From Pectobacterium aroidearum (GTDB lineage: Bacteria > Pseudomonadota > Gammaproteobacteria > Enterobacterales > Enterobacteriaceae), in NCBI RefSeq assembly GCF_041228105.1, contig NZ_CP166097.1, positions 2,356,001 to 2,420,000 of the forward strand: a stretch of 64,000 bases of DNA. The letters run 5' to 3'. Below the pieces are notes generated by a model. The model did no database searches. It was not told the origin of the DNA and saw only the letters and a list, made by a program, of their open reading frames with translations. Made by a program: the position numbers and the translations under genes. Of this stretch, positions 44,017-52,960 are shown one piece after another. How positions within the stretch are numbered: the stretch's first letter is position 1; each line of letters begins with the position of its first letter.

Positions 44017-44954
44017 TGTGCACCTTCGTCTCGTTGAGCCTGCTGCCAGGCGGCAAGAATGCGCTGGCCGATATATAAGTCCTGAATGGACAAACCGGAA
44101 CTGTCAAACACGGTGATGTCGTCCGGCGTTTGTCGTCCCGTAGCACCTGCGCTAATCACGTTGCCGATGGCCGTCAGCGTCACATGGGCTGGCGCGTGTT
44201 GGAAGTCACCTATCATGCGGGACTGGGAAGGCAGATCGCAAAACAGGCGGCCAGCGGTAAACAGTTCTGGCGGCAGTTCCTGCTTGCCGACGGCGTCCGA
44301 TCCCATACTGACGACATGCGTTCCGGCTTTAACCCAGTCAGCATTAAACAGCGGCGCGCGGGATGGCGTTGCCGTCACGATGATATCCGCTGCGCGGCAC
44401 GCGCTTTCCGCATCGCTGATTTGCGCATCCAGCCCGGCGGCCTTGAGTTCTTGTGCCATCTCTGCGGATTTGCGGCTATCGCGCCCGACAATCAGCACGG
44501 TACGAATCGGGCGAATTCTTGCCAGCGCGGCGCACTCATAACGCGCCTGATTGCCGGTGCCGAACACGGCCAAAACCGAGGCATCAGGTCTTGCCAGCAA
44601 ATCGGCGGCAACGGCATTGGCAGCGGCGGTACGAAAGGCGTTTACCTTTCCGGCTTCAATCGCGACAGCGATTTTCCCGATTTGCTGATCGAACAGCAAA
44701 ATCAGGGAATTATGACGGGGCAGCCCGTTAGCAGGGTTTCCCGGCCAGAACGAACCGACTTTTAGCCCCGCAAGTTCACTTGTGGCGGACGCTTTGATGC
44801 TGAAAGTGTTACCTGGATCGGAACCTTGGCCGTGTACCACCGAAAAACTGCGAGCTTCCGGTTTGCTGGCGGCGAGCAGCGCCTCGCGAACGGCATCATA
44901 GGCCAGCTCATGGCTGATGAGTGATGCCGATTCTGCTTCAGAAATAAAAATCAT
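44013..44954 (-). CDS. Ornithine cyclodeaminase / mu-crystallin family NAD(P)H reductase
   Basis: A 313-residue Rossmann protein of the OCD/mu-crystallin family. The dinucleotide motif is in VFGTGNQARYECAALA, and a following stretch, TVLIVGRDSRKSAEMA, fits the second strand. Members include ornithine cyclodeaminase, alanine dehydrogenase, cyclic imine reductases and iminosuccinate reductase (BhcD). The flanking enzymes favour the last. The frame opens at 44972, but ATG 44954 has GAGGAAAG at good spacing. It overlaps the DSD1-like gene and follows the dehydratase by 10 bases. Confidence 0.87.
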   Translation of the reverse strand: MIFISEAESASLISHELAYDAVREALLAASKPEARSFSVVHGQGSDPGNTFSIKASATSELAGLKVGSFWPGNPANGLPRHNSLILLFDQQIGKIAVAIEAGKVNAFRTAAANAVAADLLARPDASVLAVFGTGNQARYECAALARIRPIRTVLIVGRDSRKSAEMAQELKAAGLDAQISDAESACRAADIIVTATPSRAPLFNADWVKAGTHVVSMGSDAVGKQELPPELFTAGRLFCDLPSQSRMIGDFQHAPAHVTLTAIGNVISAGATGRQTPDDITVFDSSGLSIQDLYIGQRILAAWQQAQRDEGAQ

Positions 44955-44964
44955 GGTTCTTTCC

Positions 44965-45939
44965 TCAAGCATTGCCGGTCAGAAAAGCGCCGTAGCGGCT
45001 GATATCGACGTTTCCGCCGCTGATAATAATGCCGATGCGTTTACCGCGTAGCGATTCTCTGAGATTGCGTGCTGCCGCAAAGCTGAGGCAACCCGTTGGC
45101 TCCACGACAATCTTCATGCGTTCGGCGTAAAACCGCATAGCGTCAATCAGGTCGTCATCCGTCACGGTCAGAATATCGTCGACGTTCTGGCGAATCAGAG
45201 GAAAGGTATGGTTGCCCAGATGCTGGGTCTGTGCGCCGTCGGCAATGGTGTTGGGTGTATCAATATGCACAATGCTTCCGCTGCGGAAAGATTGCTGTCC
45301 GTCGTTGCCCGCGAGAGGCTCGACGCCATAAATTTTACAATGCGGTGATAGCTGGCGAGCAGAAAGCGCCGAACCCGATAGTAGCCCGCCGCCGCCCAGA
45401 CAGACGAACAGGGCATCCAGCTCACCGGTTTCTTCCAACAGCTCTTTGGCAGCCGTGCCTTGTCCGGCAATAACGTGCGGGTGATCGTAAGGAGGAATCA
45501 GCGTCAGGCCATGTTTTTCGGCGAGATCTCTACCAATCTGCTCACGATCTTCGGTATAGCGATTGTATTCCACCACGTTTCCGCCATAGCCACGCGTTGC
45601 GGCGACTTTTGCTGCCGGTGCATCGTGCGGCATGACAATCGTTGCCGGAATACCAAGTAATTTGGCGGAAAGGGCAATGGCCTGTGCATGGTTACCGGAA
45701 GAAAACGTGACGACGCCAGCGGCTTTCTGCTCGTCGGAGAACTGCAACAGCGCGTTCATGGCACCGCGAAACTTAAATGCGCCCATGCGCTGAAAGTTTT
45801 CACATTTGAAGAAAACCTCTGCGCCGAATACGTCATTGACCGTGCGTGATGTCATCACCGGCGTTTTATTGGCATAGCCAGCAATACGTTCCGCTGCGGC
45901 TACCACATCGTCGAAAGTGGGGAGGCGTAAGTAACTCAT
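44965..45939 (-). CDS. Threonine-dehydratase-like PLP enzyme, probable threo-3-hydroxyaspartate ammonia-lyase
   Basis: A 324-residue fold-type II PLP enzyme. The PLP lysine is in MGAFKFRGAMNAL, the substrate loop in SSGNHAQA and the phosphate-binding loop in GGGGLLSGSALS. With no C-terminal ACT domain it is shorter than biosynthetic IlvA and fits catabolic serine/threonine dehydratases or threo-3-hydroxyaspartate dehydratase (BhcB). The ATG at 45939 has AGGTGATCC upstream and gives MSYLRLPTFDDV, a typical start. First gene of the operon, divergent from the YheO/DauR-type regulator. Confidence 0.88.
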   Translation of the reverse strand: MSYLRLPTFDDVVAAAERIAGYANKTPVMTSRTVNDVFGAEVFFKCENFQRMGAFKFRGAMNALLQFSDEQKAAGVVTFSSGNHAQAIALSAKLLGIPATIVMPHDAPAAKVAATRGYGGNVVEYNRYTEDREQIGRDLAEKHGLTLIPPYDHPHVIAGQGTAAKELLEETGELDALFVCLGGGGLLSGSALSARQLSPHCKIYGVEPLAGNDGQQSFRSGSIVHIDTPNTIADGAQTQHLGNHTFPLIRQNVDDILTVTDDDLIDAMRFYAERMKIVVEPTGCLSFAAARNLRESLRGKRIGIIISGGNVDISRYGAFLTGNA

Positions 45940-46203
45940 GTCTGGATCACCTGCTAATCGTGATTGTGAATACCGAGGCCGCTGACCCCGATGCTGTCGA
46001 ATGCGCAATAAACAAAATATATAAAATTAGATAAATTGTCTAACTTGATTTATGTTTAGCGTCTCGCTGCTGTGAGACTCATCGTGTGCTGCTGAAAAAG
46101 GGCAGAATGAGTAGGGATAAGGCGCGGTACTAAATCGGGTGTACTTACAGTACACTCAGCGCCAGAAAACGCGCTGGCGCAAATATTGGTAGGGGAGAGA
46201 AAT

Positions 46204-46827
46204 ATGGCGGCATCTGGAGAAGGTCTGTTGCTGACGCAGCTAGAGGCCATCGCGAAAGGGCTGAGCGAGACGTTTGCGCCATTTTGTGAAGTGGTCGTGC
46301 ACGATCTGAAGAACCCGGAACACGCGATACTTTCCATTCACAATAACCTCTCTGGCCGGGAGGTGGGTGCTCCTGCGACGGAACTGGGTCTTGCCCGCAT
46401 CGCCTCGCCCGAGTTTCCTAACATTCTGGCGAATTACGCCAACCAGTTTGCCGATGGGCGTCCAGTAAAAAGCACCTCGGTCGGCATCAAAAATGCAGAC
46501 GGTGACTACGTCGCGGCGCTATGCCTGAACGTCGACATGACGCTATTTCGTGGCATGCAGAATACGCTAGCGCAGTTCACCCAACTTGCTTCCGATTCTG
46601 TGACCGAGCATCTGGAACCAAACGGCGCAGCGGCAATCCGACAACACATCGACAATTTCGCCGCCCGGCTTGCCACCACACCACGGGCGCTAAAAGCGCA
46701 GGACAGAAAAATCCTGCTTCAGGAATTGAAAGACAGCGGCCTGCTGGAAGTCAAAAAATCGATGGAAACCATCGCACAGTACCTGGGTGTATCGCGGGCT
46801 TCGGTGTATTTGTATGCGAAGGAATAG
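46204..46827 (+). CDS. YheO/DauR-family PAS-HTH transcriptional regulator
   Basis: A 207-residue regulator. The N-terminal YheO-type PAS domain (about 5-115) contains CEVVVHDLKNPEHAILSIHN, and the C-terminal helix-turn-helix (about 155-205) contains SMETIAQYLGVSRASVYLYA. The Pseudomonas member DauR controls D-arginine catabolism. ATG 46204 has GGGGAGAG upstream. It is divergent from the three-gene PLP operon and probably controls it in response to an amino acid of that pathway. Confidence 0.88.
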   Translation: MAASGEGLLLTQLEAIAKGLSETFAPFCEVVVHDLKNPEHAILSIHNNLSGREVGAPATELGLARIASPEFPNILANYANQFADGRPVKSTSVGIKNADGDYVAALCLNVDMTLFRGMQNTLAQFTQLASDSVTEHLEPNGAAAIRQHIDNFAARLATTPRALKAQDRKILLQELKDSGLLEVKKSMETIAQYLGVSRASVYLYAKE

Positions 46828-46859
46828 GGCGAAAGGTTAGTTGAAACTAAAGTGCTAGA

Positions 46860-46878
46860 GCGCTCCTTTCGGAGCGCA
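46860..46878. terminator. Hairpin after the DauR-like gene
   Basis: GCGCTCC and GGAGCGC pair around TTTCG-type loop sequence about 30 bases past the stop. There is no T run, so it may be a weak terminator between the converging transcripts. Confidence 0.45.
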
Positions 46879-46938
46879 AGTATGTTAGGCCTATATGCGA
46901 CTAGATTATATCGTAAGAATTTTATTGACTTTCTAGAA

Positions 46939-47730
46939 TCACATACGCGGGCTATTCGAACCTTTATCGTTATTCTTTTGGTGATTGTTTTTTTTATTGT
47001 TAGATGAGAATTTAATGGGAAAATTTCTCTGAGGATCATTCATTGCCTGTATGAGATCACTCTCGCCAGAAAAATAGTTACTGATAATTCCTTTCAGGTT
47101 GTTTGTTATATTTTTATTTTTGGCATACTTTCTTAATGTTTCTGATATATCGGTTGCTATTTGTGGTGTGAGTATGTCAGCGTAAAGCATACCATTGTTT
47201 CCATACGCTATAGCAATCATTCCATTTGTTTTAAGATAATTTTCACCTAAGGCTGTGAGTATCGCTCCAATATTTCTTTCACCTGTAGCACCATGTGTAT
47301 TAAATAAGTCTTTTATATATAAATGGTTATTAACTAGTGGTCGTTTGCTATCTAATAAACTTGGCCTGCTCATTTTTATCTCTTCCATTACGAGTTCAGC
47401 ATAATTCTTGGGTTGAGGTCGAGAGAGATATGAAACATTCGCCTCGTTGTAAAAATAGCGGATAGGGAAACCATATTCTTCAAAATAACAATTAGCAATA
47501 AATTGCTCATCATCCCAAGAATTCAACTCCCCGCTACTATCAAGAACTTTAACCTCAGCCATGTAAAAATGGCAACAACTGAGCGTGAATACGAAATCAG
47601 CACATAATTTATTTAACGTATCGCCTTGTTGATTATTATAAAAAGACATGTGCTGATAGCCAATTTCGTTCCTAGAACAATAGTCTTGTAAAGATGACAT
47701 GATTGCAGTTTGCAATTCATTTTCTTTCAT
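46939..47730 (-). CDS. Unknown protein with PD-(D/E)XK nuclease-like motif pattern
   Basis: A 263-residue protein, distinctly AT-rich and lysine/asparagine-rich compared with its neighbours. The N-terminal half shows, in order, a helix with an acidic residue (KENELQTAIMSSLQDY), a strand with aspartate (CADFVFTL), a strand with E-x-K (YMAEVKVL) and a helix with glutamine (DDEQFIANCYFEEYGF). This E, D, ExK, Q order is that of PD-(D/E)XK nucleases. The C-terminus is a low-complexity N/K tail. No partner methylase or ATPase is adjacent. Function not established; transfer from another genome is likely. Confidence 0.65.
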   Translation of the reverse strand: MKENELQTAIMSSLQDYCSRNEIGYQHMSFYNNQQGDTLNKLCADFVFTLSCCHFYMAEVKVLDSSGELNSWDDEQFIANCYFEEYGFPIRYFYNEANVSYLSRPQPKNYAELVMEEIKMSRPSLLDSKRPLVNNHLYIKDLFNTHGATGERNIGAILTALGENYLKTNGMIAIAYGNNGMLYADILTPQIATDISETLRKYAKNKNITNNLKGIISNYFSGESDLIQAMNDPQRNFPIKFSSNNKKNNHQKNNDKGSNSPRM

Positions 47731-48128
47731 TTTTTATCTCTAGATATAGGTTGCTATGAATGAGTTTTTAGGGTGATTAAAATAATAAAATTAATTACTC
47801 TCAATATAATACCTTCTGAGGGTTTTAAAATAAACTAATATATGAAAAAATACATGGAAATTATATCTAATGTCATTTTTTTAGCTAGCTATTAATTTAT
47901 CTTATTTCATTTTTAACATCATGGGTATTTTAGGTGTTTCCTCTATGAGTTGAGAATCCATCCAAGATTTTATCTGGTTGGCGCGTATATATACATGAGG
48001 TACTGACTCTCTGTCTTCTCCCATACCGCCAACCATTTCCTCAATCCTCACCTATACTTGCTTAACTGTCCGATTTGCCAATGAGTGGCAGTGTCGGGTG
48101 TGGTGAAACGAAAACGCGAGGAGTAGGT
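47731..48128. other. AT-rich intergenic region
   Basis: About 400 bases of very AT-rich sequence upstream of the nuclease-like gene and of the YeaQ-like gene, which are divergent. I see no gene, repeat or RNA in it; both promoters should lie here. Confidence 0.4.
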
Positions 48129-48377
48129 ATGGGTATTCTGTCCTGGATTATTTTTGGCTTGATTGCGGGGATTCTGGCTAAGTGGATTATGCCCGGTAAA
48201 GACGGCGGCGGCTTTATCCTGACGGTGTTGCTCGGGATTGTTGGTGCGGTCGTGGGCGGCTATATCAGCGTTTTCTTTGGGTTCGGCCGGGTCGATGGCT
48301 TTAACTTCGGCAGTTTTGTGGTGGCGATTGTCGGCGCGATTGTCGTGCTGTGGGTGTACCGCAAGATTCGAGACTAG
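48129..48377 (+). CDS. GlsB/YeaQ/YmgE family small membrane protein
   Basis: An 82-residue inner-membrane protein with three hydrophobic helices and glycine-rich turns. It starts MGILSWIIFGLIAGILAKWI, followed by MPGKDGGGF, LGIVGAVVGGYI and a final helix ending WVYRKIRD, all typical of the family. Members are stress-induced and of unknown function. The ATG at 48129 has a GGAGTAGGT site. A perfect terminator follows. Confidence 0.9.
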   Translation: MGILSWIIFGLIAGILAKWIMPGKDGGGFILTVLLGIVGAVVGGYISVFFGFGRVDGFNFGSFVVAIVGAIVVLWVYRKIRD

Positions 48378-48385
48378 TGCTATAC

Positions 48386-48419
48386 CCGTTGCCCCTGTTC
48401 TGGGGCAACGGCCTTTTTA
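48386..48419 (+). terminator. Terminator after the YeaQ-like gene
   Basis: CCGTTGCCCC and GGGGCAACGG form a 10 bp stem with a six-base loop, followed by CCTTTTT on the plus strand. Confidence 0.9.
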
Positions 48420-48424
48420 TTGCT

Positions 48425-48967
48425 TCAATATGAAGAAAACCAGTCGAGCAGTTGCTCTGCGGCCTCGTGAGGTGCCAGCGCAGAAGTGTGCAGTGAACGA
48501 TGATGGGCGGCATCGATCGTATCGGCGTAGTTATAATTCTTCAGAATTTCTTTGAGCTTATCCTGCGTATTTACTTTACCGAACTGCTGTCTATCAGCGT
48601 TTTCCACTCGATTTAAGAGATGCGTTTCGTCGCTACGGAGCTGCACGAAAAATGGCGTAACGCCCTGTTCCGCGCACAGTGTCTTTATCGCCTCAATGTA
48701 CCCGTCGTCTTTGGCTCCCTCATAGCAGAAGGTCGTGATCAGGTCGCGCTCATCCTCTGCAAAAAGCAGTGCGATGGCATAGAGCCTGAGCTGACAAGCG
48801 AAGCGCCTGAGCGTGCTAAATGCACTATCAGGCGGGAGCACCGCCATCGCGACATCATACGTCAGATGATTATGAAATAGCGTTGCTCCCATTTTCTCCG
48901 CCAGCAGGCGACCGATCGTGAGTTTCCCCACTGCAGGTGGCCCGTAGAGGAAAATAAGCTTCTTCAC
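48425..48967 (-). CDS. P-loop kinase-like protein
   Basis: A 180-residue single-domain P-loop NTPase of the shikimate-kinase/AAA_33-like type. Walker A is FLYGPPAVGKLTIGRLLAEK at the extreme N-terminus, and a basic lid region (LNRVENADRQQFGKV) is near residue 125. Such proteins phosphorylate small molecules or tRNA-like substrates. It is the last gene of the cluster and starts with a four-base overlap (ATGA) on the oxygenase gene, so it is translationally coupled. The substrate is unknown. Confidence 0.82.
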   Translation of the reverse strand: MKKLIFLYGPPAVGKLTIGRLLAEKMGATLFHNHLTYDVAMAVLPPDSAFSTLRRFACQLRLYAIALLFAEDERDLITTFCYEGAKDDGYIEAIKTLCAEQGVTPFFVQLRSDETHLLNRVENADRQQFGKVNTQDKLKEILKNYNYADTIDAAHHRSLHTSALAPHEAAEQLLDWFSSY

Positions 48968-49617
48968 TGTGCCGTACTCGTCGTGCCGGGTTCGTAATAG
49001 GTAATATTCAGCGCATTACGTGTTTTGACGGAAACGCCAGTTAGTGGCACGACGGCATGCCAGGTTTCATAAAACCCGTTGCGGATGATGACGCTGGCGT
49101 TGCCCATGAGCGGGAGGACGGAATGGCAGACGTCCGCATGGTTGTCTGGGTTGAGAATCTGAAAGGCGCCGCCCCAGCTTTCTTCCCATTCGGCGTTGAA
49201 ATAGATAATCAGGCGGAATCCGCGTTTCAGCGACGCGTCGACATGGGGGAGATAGTGGGTGTCCCGGCCGCCGCGAAAAGCCACCGCTTCCATTTTGAGT
49301 TCGGAAAGGTCGGCTCCGCAAAAGGCGGACAGGGCGGCAGTAAAGACGTCAGAGGTCAGCTCGTTACACATTCCCAGCCAGGCGTCAGAGAGCGTGGTGG
49401 CATTGCTCACTTTGCCAGAGGCTAAAGGAATCAGCGTTCGACGATAAAAGTAACCGCCGTTACGTTCACGGTAGTTAAATCCATCGGTTGGGAACTCATG
49501 GGCAAGCGTCGAGGCGATGCTGCTGTTACGCCATATCTGGGTTAATTCGCCCCACTGGAACGGGGTTTCATGTCGTTTGCCGTGTATGATACGTTCAAGA
49601 TCAAAATAGTCGGACAT
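48964..49617 (-). CDS. 2-oxoglutarate/Fe(II)-dependent oxygenase
   Basis: A 217-residue oxygenase of the prolyl-4-hydroxylase-like (P4Hc) type. The iron-binding set is visible: H-x-D in YLPHVDASLKRGFRL, the distal histidine in YETWHAVVPL, and the 2-oxoglutarate-binding arginine in SVKTRNALNITYYE. GWGGAFQ-like sequence (ESWGGAFQIL) fits the barrel. It hydroxylates an unknown target. Part of the six-gene cluster, between an aminotransferase and a kinase. Confidence 0.87.
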   Translation of the reverse strand: MSDYFDLERIIHGKRHETPFQWGELTQIWRNSSIASTLAHEFPTDGFNYRERNGGYFYRRTLIPLASGKVSNATTLSDAWLGMCNELTSDVFTAALSAFCGADLSELKMEAVAFRGGRDTHYLPHVDASLKRGFRLIIYFNAEWEESWGGAFQILNPDNHADVCHSVLPLMGNASVIIRNGFYETWHAVVPLTGVSVKTRNALNITYYEPGTTSTAQ

Positions 49618-49686
49618 TTTTCACTCCCTGTTGTTAATTATATCTGATGGGTGTTAATCACACCCGATAGCGGCGGCTAACGCCCA

Positions 49687-50931
49687 TCAGAGGCTTCCCA
49701 GTGCGGTAGTCATACGTTGAATCAGTTCCTCGGTTTCATTGGCTGAAATCGTGAAGGCCGGTGCCAATTTTAGGTACGGGCCTGCTGCGCCAACGATGAC
49801 ACCCTGCTGACGTATCGCCGCCTGCGCGCGGCCGCACTGTTCGAGAGAGGCAAATGTCATCGACAGCATCAGGCCTTTGCCTTGCAGGCTGATCAGTCCC
49901 TCGGTTTGAGGGAAATGCTGTTTGGCGAGTTGGAGGAGCGTCCTTCCCTTTGCCGTGACCGCATCGTAGAGGTGATGTGCCTCCAGATAATCCATGACAA
50001 ATAGCGCCGCGCGGCAGCCTAGCAGGTTGCCGGATTGCGTATGACCGTGGCGGAAAAACGGCGGCGCTTGTCCGGTGAAGCTGTCGGTAATGGCTTCAGT
50101 GGCAAGTACGGCGGTGATAGGAACGCCACCGCCGAGACACTTGCTGAAAATGACGATGTCAGGCTGTGCGCCTTGTGCGACTGATTCACAGAATGTTCCC
50201 GCGCGGCCAACGCCGCAGTAGACCTCGTCACAGATCAGCGGAATGTCGTGTTTCTTTGTTAACCGCGAGAGCTGTTGCAGGAAGCCCTCCGGCAGGAGCC
50301 GAGTGCCCTCCATTGCCATAATCGGTTCAATAATGACGGCAGCGATGCTCGATTCCTGTTCTTCCAGCAGCGTTTCCCAGACGCAGATGTCGCTGAGATG
50401 TTCAGGCGGGGGCATCGTGATCGTATTGCTGTCGAGCAGAGACGGTAAAATGCCTTCATTGATAAACGGGCGTCTTGTCGCCATCATCGCGCCGAGTGTA
50501 CAGCCGTGGTACGCGCCGTTGATCGCCACGATTTTCGTTCGCGCCGGATGGGAGCGGTTGACCTGATATTGCCAGGCCATTTTTAGTGCACTTTCAACGC
50601 CTTCGCTGCCGCTCCCGACGATGAACGTCTTGCTCAGACCCGTACCGATGAGCTTCGCGGCAAGTTTCTCAGCCAGTTCACCGGGGAGTTGGGTATTTGA
50701 ATAGATATTGCAGGCATGAATCAGTGTGGATAGTTGCTGTTGCAGGGCGGCAATGAATTCAGGGTGAGAGTGCCCCAGACAGTGGTTATAGCAGCCGGAC
50801 ATCCCGTCAAAATAGCGCTGGCCGCGTTCATCGTAGAGATAAACCCCTTCACCACGATGAATCAGCGGGCGTTCGTCTTTCTCTGCGAGAGCCGTATAAG
50901 GCGGCCAGTATGAGTTAGAGGTAGGATTCAT
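49687..50931 (-). CDS. Class III PLP aminotransferase
   Basis: A 414-residue fold-type I aminotransferase. It has the N-terminal YFDGMSGCYNHCLGHSHPEF, the glycine/serine PLP-phosphate loop in IVGSGSEGVESALKMA, the aspartate in ICDEVYCGVGRAG and the PLP lysine in IFSKCLGGGVPITAV. Relatives act on omega-amino groups, diamines or beta-amino acids. The ATG has AGGGAC upstream and overlaps the sulfotransferase gene by 17 bases. The substrate is not predictable; the neighbours suggest an amino group added to a hydroxylated or sulfated metabolite. Confidence 0.9.
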   Translation of the reverse strand: MNPTSNSYWPPYTALAEKDERPLIHRGEGVYLYDERGQRYFDGMSGCYNHCLGHSHPEFIAALQQQLSTLIHACNIYSNTQLPGELAEKLAAKLIGTGLSKTFIVGSGSEGVESALKMAWQYQVNRSHPARTKIVAINGAYHGCTLGAMMATRRPFINEGILPSLLDSNTITMPPPEHLSDICVWETLLEEQESSIAAVIIEPIMAMEGTRLLPEGFLQQLSRLTKKHDIPLICDEVYCGVGRAGTFCESVAQGAQPDIVIFSKCLGGGVPITAVLATEAITDSFTGQAPPFFRHGHTQSGNLLGCRAALFVMDYLEAHHLYDAVTAKGRTLLQLAKQHFPQTEGLISLQGKGLMLSMTFASLEQCGRAQAAIRQQGVIVGAAGPYLKLAPAFTISANETEELIQRMTTALGSL

Positions 50932-51964
50932 ATTTTGTCCCTGTCAGCGTGGTTCTGAGGTCGTCAACGTTACTCACGATCGTATCAATAGATCGGGTCT
51001 CTTTTTTCCCTGTGCCGGCGCAGAGCCTGAAATCGGAAATCCCCAAAAAGGACAGTACCGTGCTGGCAACACGATCGGGTGCTGACATCAGCGTTTCGTA
51101 GTCAAGACTGAGGATGTCGTGGTGCTGAAAAGCCTGATAAAACGCAGCCTGATTTTCCAGATTGTTATCGATGAACGCTGTTAATTCATCGGGCGATACC
51201 GCCATTTTCTCATGAGAAACCGGGCGGCTGTCATGCTGACCGACGTACCAGATACGGTCGCGCAGGCTTTTCTTCAACGACACGAATTGCTGTAGCCGAC
51301 TTTGTCTTTCCAGCAGGATCAGTTTCAGGTCGGGGATCGCCTGCAAGGCAGGCCAAATCGGCGCATCACCCCAGGTAGTATCAAGATCCCGAAACAGTAC
51401 GAAACCAACCGCCTCGACGTATTCAAAATAGGGTTTGAACAGGTGTCGATGCAGGATCGTCTCAATAGCGGTGTCTTTAACGGAATAGGGCAACAAATGT
51501 TGACCAAAGCGGTTGAACGCTTCACCGTGCATTTCAATGTTCGGGTGGGAACCTAGCAGCGTGCGGAGTAGGTGGGTGCCCGCTCTGGGCGTGGAGACGA
51601 TAGCAAATTTCTGATAGCGGGTTTGTGCTGCCAGAACGTCTGCATCCACGCTGCCGCCGACCCATTTATATTTTTCAGCAAGGGCAATTTTCTCGCAAAA
51701 CAGCGCAAAATACGGCGGTGCATCGTGCTGGAGGCCTTGTAGTTGATCCTGAACTTCGTCTCCGCGTATACCCTGAGCACTCCAGTTTACGCCGTTGAGT
51801 CGGTATTCATGAACGAAGGCCAGCATGGCTGCCAGCGTTTTCTCGCTGATCGGCGTCTCGGCTAACTCATCCCGCATCCGAGCGTGGAGGTGCTCTTGCG
51901 GGCACGTCAGCCAGCCATCCCAACGTGCCGCTAAGACGGATTCTGTCATTGAACGATCGGTCAT
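50915..51964 (-). CDS. Sulfotransferase family protein (Stf0-like)
   Basis: A 349-residue protein. The 5'-phosphosulfate loop of PAPS-dependent sulfotransferases is visible in IVSTPRAGTHLLRTLLGSHP (about residues 120-139), followed by MHGEAFNRFGQH; the 3'-phosphate motif is in LILLERQSRLQQFVSLKKS. LSLDYETLM near the C-terminus is common in the family. The N-terminal 110 residues are an extra helical domain of unknown role. A strong AAGGAGAGAG site precedes the ATG. It would transfer sulfate from PAPS to an unknown acceptor. Co-transcribed with the flanking genes. Confidence 0.87.
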   Translation of the reverse strand: MTDRSMTESVLAARWDGWLTCPQEHLHARMRDELAETPISEKTLAAMLAFVHEYRLNGVNWSAQGIRGDEVQDQLQGLQHDAPPYFALFCEKIALAEKYKWVGGSVDADVLAAQTRYQKFAIVSTPRAGTHLLRTLLGSHPNIEMHGEAFNRFGQHLLPYSVKDTAIETILHRHLFKPYFEYVEAVGFVLFRDLDTTWGDAPIWPALQAIPDLKLILLERQSRLQQFVSLKKSLRDRIWYVGQHDSRPVSHEKMAVSPDELTAFIDNNLENQAAFYQAFQHHDILSLDYETLMSAPDRVASTVLSFLGISDFRLCAGTGKKETRSIDTIVSNVDDLRTTLTGTKYESYL

Positions 51965-51977
51965 TCTCTCTCCTTGA

Positions 51978-52793
51978 TTATGCGATCAGGGTTGGTTCGC
52001 GGGTGAACATTCCGCGCAGCAGCGTTCTCGGATGGGCGGGATCGTCCGTGTAGGCATGACGTCCGTGAGAGATTTTATCGTTACGCATGATCAAGGCCTG
52101 CCCGCGATAAAGAGGGAATGTCAGGTGATAGCGGCTACCTTCAGCGGCCAGTTGTGATAGATACTCGACGGCCTCGACAACGCGCGGGTTGATGCCGCGC
52201 GAATACTCCCAGTCGGCGGTCATATCCAGCGTAAAGCCACCAATAAACCCACCGTCGCGATCGCGACGAAAAACCGGGCCGATATGGGCATACTGTTTCC
52301 CTGACTGTGTGCCGGTTGAACGGCGACGGAAAATCTGTTCTTCGAGCAGAATATTCGCTAAATCAGGGTGTTCAGCCTGAAGCTGCTGAAAGGCGGAAAC
52401 GCTGTCGAACAGCACGGTTTCACCGCCCTGGCTGGCATGCTGCTTACACAGAAGAATCGACGTTTTTATGCTCCCAATCGGGATATAAGAACCATCGGTA
52501 TGAAGAGAAAGGTGTGAGGTACTATTGAAAACCATATGCGTGCCGTGTGAGAGCCCGCCAATCTGATTTACCCCAGATGTGGAAACGCCTTCTTTATGTT
52601 CCTGACGGTTAAAGGCTGACTGATAAATCTCCCCCAGCGAATAAAGCGCTGATATTTTTTTGAAGTCAGTATCATCGTATTCCCATTCGCTGGTAACGAT
52701 GGCAAATCGATATTTTTCGAGATGCGCAATAACGGCCGCTTTATCTTCACTATCAATAACCTGTGGTGACCATCCATCAAAGCAACTTTTCAT
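51978..52793 (-). CDS. TauD/TfdA-family dioxygenase
   Basis: A 271-residue non-haem iron, 2-oxoglutarate-dependent dioxygenase. The iron ligands are H-x-D in LSLHTDGSYIPIG and the distal histidine in DKISHGRHAYTD, and the 2-oxoglutarate arginine is in RTLLRGMFTRE. Relatives hydroxylate amino acids, taurine or secondary metabolites. It is encoded 13 bases before the sulfotransferase gene. A dispersed repeat and a 167-base gap separate it from the SDR gene upstream. Confidence 0.88.
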   Translation of the reverse strand: MKSCFDGWSPQVIDSEDKAAVIAHLEKYRFAIVTSEWEYDDTDFKKISALYSLGEIYQSAFNRQEHKEGVSTSGVNQIGGLSHGTHMVFNSTSHLSLHTDGSYIPIGSIKTSILLCKQHASQGGETVLFDSVSAFQQLQAEHPDLANILLEEQIFRRRSTGTQSGKQYAHIGPVFRRDRDGGFIGGFTLDMTADWEYSRGINPRVVEAVEYLSQLAAEGSRYHLTFPLYRGQALIMRNDKISHGRHAYTDDPAHPRTLLRGMFTREPTLIA

Positions 52794-52843
52794 CGCTATT
52801 ACTCCTGTAATTAGCTCGACTGAAAAACACCGTACATGAATCT

Positions 52844-52938
52844 ATATCCGTCATACTTCACGCTGCATGGGTGTTAGCTGCGTTCAAATCTGCTGTCGGC
52901 AGATTTTCCACCTGCCTGAAACTCGAATTATTTAGGGT
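52844..52938. repeat. Dispersed intergenic repeat, full-length copy 2
   Basis: Starts ATATCCGTCATACTTCACGC and ends CTCGAATTATTTAGGG. The centre holds AATCTGC-TGTC-GGCAGATT, a 7 to 8 bp hairpin. It shares both ends with the copy at 23941. It sits between the SDR gene and the TauD-like gene. Confidence 0.75.
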
Positions 52939-52960
52939 AGAGCTAATAATGCGGAGGGAT

